A stretch of DNA of 64,000 nucleotides. It comes from Paracoccus onubensis (GTDB lineage Bacteria > Pseudomonadota > Alphaproteobacteria > Rhodobacterales > Rhodobacteraceae). Where the stretch lies: assembly GCF_003591515.1 (NCBI RefSeq), contig NZ_QZCG01000010.1, positions 1 to 64,000 of the forward strand. The letters are read 5' to 3'. The notes beneath the pieces are model-generated. The model saw only the letters and a list, made by a program, of their open reading frames with translations. It had not been told where the DNA came from and ran no database searches. Shown here piece by piece: positions 59,246 to 64,000 of this stretch. The translations under genes were made by a program, and so were the position numbers. The first letter of the stretch is position 1. Each line of letters begins with the position of its first letter.

Positions 59246-60652
59246 ATGAAAATCAAGGATGTCTTGAAATTGATCGAAGATGAAGACGTCGCCTATGTCG
59301 ACGTGCGCTTCACCGATCCCAAGGGCAAGCTGCAGCATGTGACGCTGGACAAGGATCTGGTGGATGAGGATTTCTTCGAGGAAGGCTTCATGTTCGACGG
59401 CAGTTCGATTGCCGGCTGGAAGTCGATCGATCAATCCGACATGAAGCTGATTCCGGATCCGTCATCGGTCTATATCGATCCGTTCTATGCGGAAAAGACC
59501 CTGTGCGTGCACTGCAATGTGGTCGAGCCGGATACGGGCGAACCCTATAGCCGCGATCCGCGCGGAACCGCTGTCAAGGCAGAGGCTTATCTGAAATCAT
59601 CGGGCGTTGGCGATGCCGCTTATTTCGGCCCGGAAGCCGAATTCTTCCTGTTCGATGACGTGCGCTATTCGGTTACTCCGCAAAAGGTCGCCTTCAGCAT
59701 CGACGCGCTTGATGCGGCATGGAATACCGATACCGAATACGAGATGGGCAATCAGGGACATCGCGCCGGTCACAAGGGCGGTTACTTCCCCGTGAACCCG
59801 GTCGATGCCGCACAGGATATCCGCAGCGAGATGCTGTCGACCATGAAGCGCATCGGCATGAAGGTGGACAAGCACCATCACGAGGTTGCCTCGGCGCAGC
59901 ATGAATTGGGGCTGATCTTCGGTTCGTTGACCGAACAGGCCGACAATATGCAGAAGTACAAATATATCATCCATAATGTCGCCGATGCTTATGGCAAATC
60001 CGCGACTTTCATGCCCAAGCCGATGAAGGGCGATAACGGCTCGGGGATGCATGTGAACATGTCGATCTGGAAAGACGGCAAGCCTTTGTTCGCGGGCGAC
60101 AAATATGCCGATCTGTCGCAAGAGGCGCTGTATTTCATCGGCGGCATCCTGAAACATGCCAAGGCGCTCAACGCACTCACCAACCCCTCGACCAACAGCT
60201 ACAAACGCCTGATCCCGGGCTTCGAGGCTCCGGTTCTGCGGGCCTATTCGGCGCGGAACCGTTCGGGCTGCGTGCGTATTCCGTGGACCGAAAGCCCCAA
60301 GGCAAAGCGTGTCGAGGCCCGCTTCCCGGATCCCTCGGCCAACCCTTATCTGTGCTTTGCCGCCTTGCTGATGGCCGGTCTGGACGGCATCAAGAACAAG
60401 ATCGATCCGGGTTCGGCTTCGGACAAGGATCTCTACGATCTGCCGCCCGAGGAACTGGCCGAAATCCCGACCGTCTGCGGCAGTCTGCGCGAGGCGCTCG
60501 AGGAACTCGAAAAGGACATGGACTTCCTGTTGGCGGGCGACGTGTTCACCCGCGACCAGCTTGAAGGTTACATGGCACTGAAATGGGAAGAGGTTTATGC
60601 CTATGAGCATACGCCGCACCCGGTTGAGTATCAGATGTATTACTCCTGCTGA
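59246..60652 (+). CDS. glnA: Glutamine synthetase, type I
   Basis: 468 aa dodecameric enzyme. The start at 59246 follows GAAAGGGAAG. Signatures are [11 protein letters not shown], the [14 protein letters not shown] DNGSGMHVN loop, [10 protein letters not shown] and NRSGCVRIP. The adenylylation site Tyr397 ([10 protein letters not shown]) is present. It forms an operon with glnB. Confidence 0.98.
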   Translation: MKIKDVLKLIEDEDVAYVDVRFTDPKGKLQHVTLDKDLVDEDFFEEGFMFDGSSIAGWKSIDQSDMKLIPDPSSVYIDPFYAEKTLCVHCNVVEPDTGEPYSRDPRGTAVKAEAYLKSSGVGDAAYFGPEAEFFLFDDVRYSVTPQKVAFSIDALDAAWNTDTEYEMGNQGHRAGHKGGYFPVNPVDAAQDIRSEMLSTMKRIGMKVDKHHHEVASAQHELGLIFGSLTEQADNMQKYKYIIHNVADAYGKSATFMPKPMKGDNGSGMHVNMSIWKDGKPLFAGDKYADLSQEALYFIGGILKHAKALNALTNPSTNSYKRLIPGFEAPVLRAYSARNRSGCVRIPWTESPKAKRVEARFPDPSANPYLCFAALLMAGLDGIKNKIDPGSASDKDLYDLPPEELAEIPTVCGSLREALEELEKDMDFLLAGDVFTRDQLEGYMALKWEEVYAYEHTPHPVEYQMYYSC

Positions 60653-60670
60653 TACGAGTTCGAAATCAGG

Positions 60671-60700
60671 AAAAGAGGCGCCGTCCGGGCGCCTCTTTTT
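60671..60700 (+). terminator. Terminator of glnBA
   Basis: AAGAGGCGCC (60673-60682) pairs with GGCGCCTCTT (60688-60697) around a 5-nt loop and continues into a T8 tract, 20 bp after glnA. Confidence 0.9.
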
Positions 60701-60746
60701 TTTAAGATGCCTGGCAAAAGCGGCGCTCGATCGAACCCGCGCCCCG

Positions 60747-60810
60747 CCCCTTCTTCTTTGCACAAATACCTCGGGGGGCCGGGGGCTGGCCCCCGGTTCA
60801 GGAACCAGCC
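60747..60810 (-). repeat. Dispersed intergenic repeat, copy B
   Basis: Reads on the minus strand in the same order as copy A (48359-48426): GGTTCCTGAACC, a GC-rich hairpin (CCGGGGGC/GCCCCCGG), CCCCCGAGGTATTT and AAAGAAGAAGGGG. It lies between the glnA terminator and the OYE stop. The two copies share order and spacing, so they belong to one repeat family. Confidence 0.55.
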
Positions 60811-60834
60811 GACCCCAGCTGCTACGGGTGCAGA

Positions 60835-61902
60835 TCAGGCGTCAACAATATCCGTTGCAAACGGGTAATCGGTATATCCTTTCTCGCCACCGACATAGAG
60901 GCCCGAGGTATCGAGCTCGTTCAACTCCAGACCGTTGCGGAACCGTTCGGGCAGATCGGGCGTGGCGATGAAGTCGCGACCGAAAGCGGCCGCATCGGCC
61001 ACACCGTCGCGCAGCAATTGCGAGGCCGTGTCGAATGTCAGCCCCTCATTCGCGATGATCACACCGCCAAAGGTCCGCTTGATTTCGGGCAGAAGACTGT
61101 CATCCCCGACATGTTCCCGCAAGGCAAGGAAGGCCACGCCGCGCGCCGCCATATCCTGGGCGACCTGAGTGAATAGGGCGCGCGGATCGCTGTCACCCAT
61201 GTCATGACTGTCACCGCGCGGGGCAAGATGCACGCCGACCCGATCCGCGCCCCAGACACCGATCACCGCATCGGCGATCTCGTTCAGCAGGCGCGTCCGG
61301 TTTTCGATCGCGCCGCCATAACCGTCAGTTCGCTGATTGGTGCTATCCTGCAGAAACTGGTCGATCAGATAGCCATTGGCGGCATGGATCTCGACCCCGT
61401 CGAAACCTGCGCGTTTGGCGTTTTCCGCACCCTGACGATAGGCTTCGACAACACCCGGGATTTCTGCTGTTTCAAGGGCGCGGGGCGTGACATATTCGGA
61501 TTTTGGCCGCACCAGGCTGACATGGCCTGCGGGCTGGATCGCGCTTGGGGCAACAGGCAGCTCACCATTCAGGAATATCGGATGCGAGATGCGCCCGACA
61601 TGCCAAAGCTGCAACAGGATCAGGCCGCCGGCCTCATGCACGGCCTGAGTGACGGCTTTCCAGCCTTCGACCTGCGCCTCGTTCCAGATCCCTGGCGTGT
61701 CGGCATAGCCCACACCCACCGGGGTGACACTGGTCGCTTCGCTCAGGATCAGACCGGCACCGGCACGCTGGCGGTAATATTCGGCCATAAGTGCGTTGGG
61801 CACACGTTCAGTCCCTGCGCGAGATCGTGTCAGTGGCGCCATGATAACCCGGTTTTTCAGGCTGAGAGGGCCGATCTGCAGCGGATCGAAAAGAGTCGTC
61901 AT
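60835..61902 (-). CDS. Old Yellow Enzyme-family NADH:flavin oxidoreductase
   Basis: 355 aa; the start at 61902 follows AAAGGAC. FMN TIM-barrel: NRVIMAPLTRSRA near the start, LLQLWHVGRISHP, GVEIHAANGYLIDQF (ligand-binding His and Asn) and FGRDFIATPDLPERF at the end. It resembles N-ethylmaleimide reductase (NemA). It reduces activated double bonds; the natural substrate is unknown. Confidence 0.9.
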   Translation of the reverse strand: MTTLFDPLQIGPLSLKNRVIMAPLTRSRAGTERVPNALMAEYYRQRAGAGLILSEATSVTPVGVGYADTPGIWNEAQVEGWKAVTQAVHEAGGLILLQLWHVGRISHPIFLNGELPVAPSAIQPAGHVSLVRPKSEYVTPRALETAEIPGVVEAYRQGAENAKRAGFDGVEIHAANGYLIDQFLQDSTNQRTDGYGGAIENRTRLLNEIADAVIGVWGADRVGVHLAPRGDSHDMGDSDPRALFTQVAQDMAARGVAFLALREHVGDDSLLPEIKRTFGGVIIANEGLTFDTASQLLRDGVADAAAFGRDFIATPDLPERFRNGLELNELDTSGLYVGGEKGYTDYPFATDIVDA

Positions 61903-62050
61903 CGAATGTCCTTTCATCGTGACCAATGTCTTCCAGATGTGAGTTGTTTGCCCTTTTCGCAGCTTTCAATACCGCCTCGTGCATAGCCGCATCTCATTCA
62001 GCGCAACGCAAGGCGCTTGACAAGCGCGTCCCGGTTTGTGACCGTAGGCG

Positions 62051-62172
62051 CAGTCAGGGGAGTCCCGCCCAAGGGACTGAGAGGCTGATTGGTGGCAGCA
62101 TCATGCAAATGAGCTGCCACGGTGTGGCGACCCTTTGAACCTGACCCAGTTGAGACTGGCGTAGGAAGACCG
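62051..62172 (+). ncRNA. TPP riboswitch (THI element)
   Basis: The core conserved parts are visible in order: CTGAGAGG (62077-62084), the P3 region, then ACCCTTTGAACCTGACC and ACTGGCGTAGGAAG. These match the thiamin pyrophosphate aptamer. It lies about 100 bp ahead of thiC and should reduce its expression when TPP is abundant. The stretch after it (62175-62270) has hairpins that could hide the thiC ribosome binding site. Confidence 0.93.
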
Positions 62173-62266
62173 AAGGGCACATGCTCTTTGGGCCGTTCTG
62201 GCCCCCGCTGGGCCGGACGCCCGCTTTCTGCCTCCGACGCTTCTGGGTCTTTTCGAGTGAGCTTGA

Positions 62267-64000
<1,734 letters not shown>

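Noticed and set aside
59597..60763. A 388-codon frame opposite glnA
   Set aside because: Shadow of glnA; low-complexity Arg/His-rich translation.

Overview
The window looks like a chromosome segment from an alphaproteobacterium of the Rhodobacteraceae, probably close to Paracoccus. The evidence is the CtrA/SciP/CckA cell-cycle trio, a double-length dCTP deaminase, an IalB-family protein, a TRAP transporter, OlsB, a GAAC-N7-GAAC LexA box and a high-GC codon pattern. No species call is possible from the sequence alone.

Region 1 (1-6253) is an accessory element lying against the 3' end of a tRNA-Ser(UGA) gene; its left end is outside the window. It holds small phage-type ORFs, an HK97 prohead protease and major capsid protein, and an AT-rich DUF3800 gene. 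A leftward operon follows, encoding a ribbon-helix-helix protein, an AlpA/excisionase-like protein and three small unknown proteins, two of them with membrane or export signals. Divergent from it is a rightward run of five small, start-stop overlapping genes ending near the tRNA. No terminase, portal, connector or tail gene is visible here. That suggests either a decayed prophage or a capsid-carrying satellite.

Region 2 (6300-19550) is core: a lipoprotein, sufE-like, mnmA, sciP, ctrA, ligA, recG, rsmB, cckA, a sulfotransferase and recA. A CtrA box precedes cckA, a LexA box precedes recA, and a hairpin covers the sciP ribosome binding site.

Region 3 (19580-39000) carries alaS with a structured leader, small envelope proteins, a 2-hydroxyacid dehydrogenase, an MFS transporter, panC-panB, a dimethylglycine-dehydrogenase-like enzyme, corA, lnt, an RhlE-type helicase with a long basic/acidic tail, a cation/proton antiporter, dcd and tRNA-Pro(GGG).

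Region 4 (39130-46660) has a MerR-type regulator and ihfA, a TRAP transporter operon (dctQ-dctM-dctP), a DksA/TraR zinc-finger protein, a metallo-beta-lactamase-fold enzyme, a PQQ-dependent dehydrogenase-like protein and olsB.

Region 5 (46850-55660) is mainly fatty acid and envelope biogenesis: ndk, fabD-fabG-acpP (without fabF), a TetR regulator, a peptidase/L,D-transpeptidase pair, and lpxD followed by a second acyl carrier protein and a ketoacyl synthase.

Region 6 (55680-64000) has an IalB-family protein, nnr, glnB-glnA, an Old Yellow Enzyme, and a TPP riboswitch in front of thiC, which runs off the right edge. Long ORFs opposite the real genes are treated as high-GC codon shadows.
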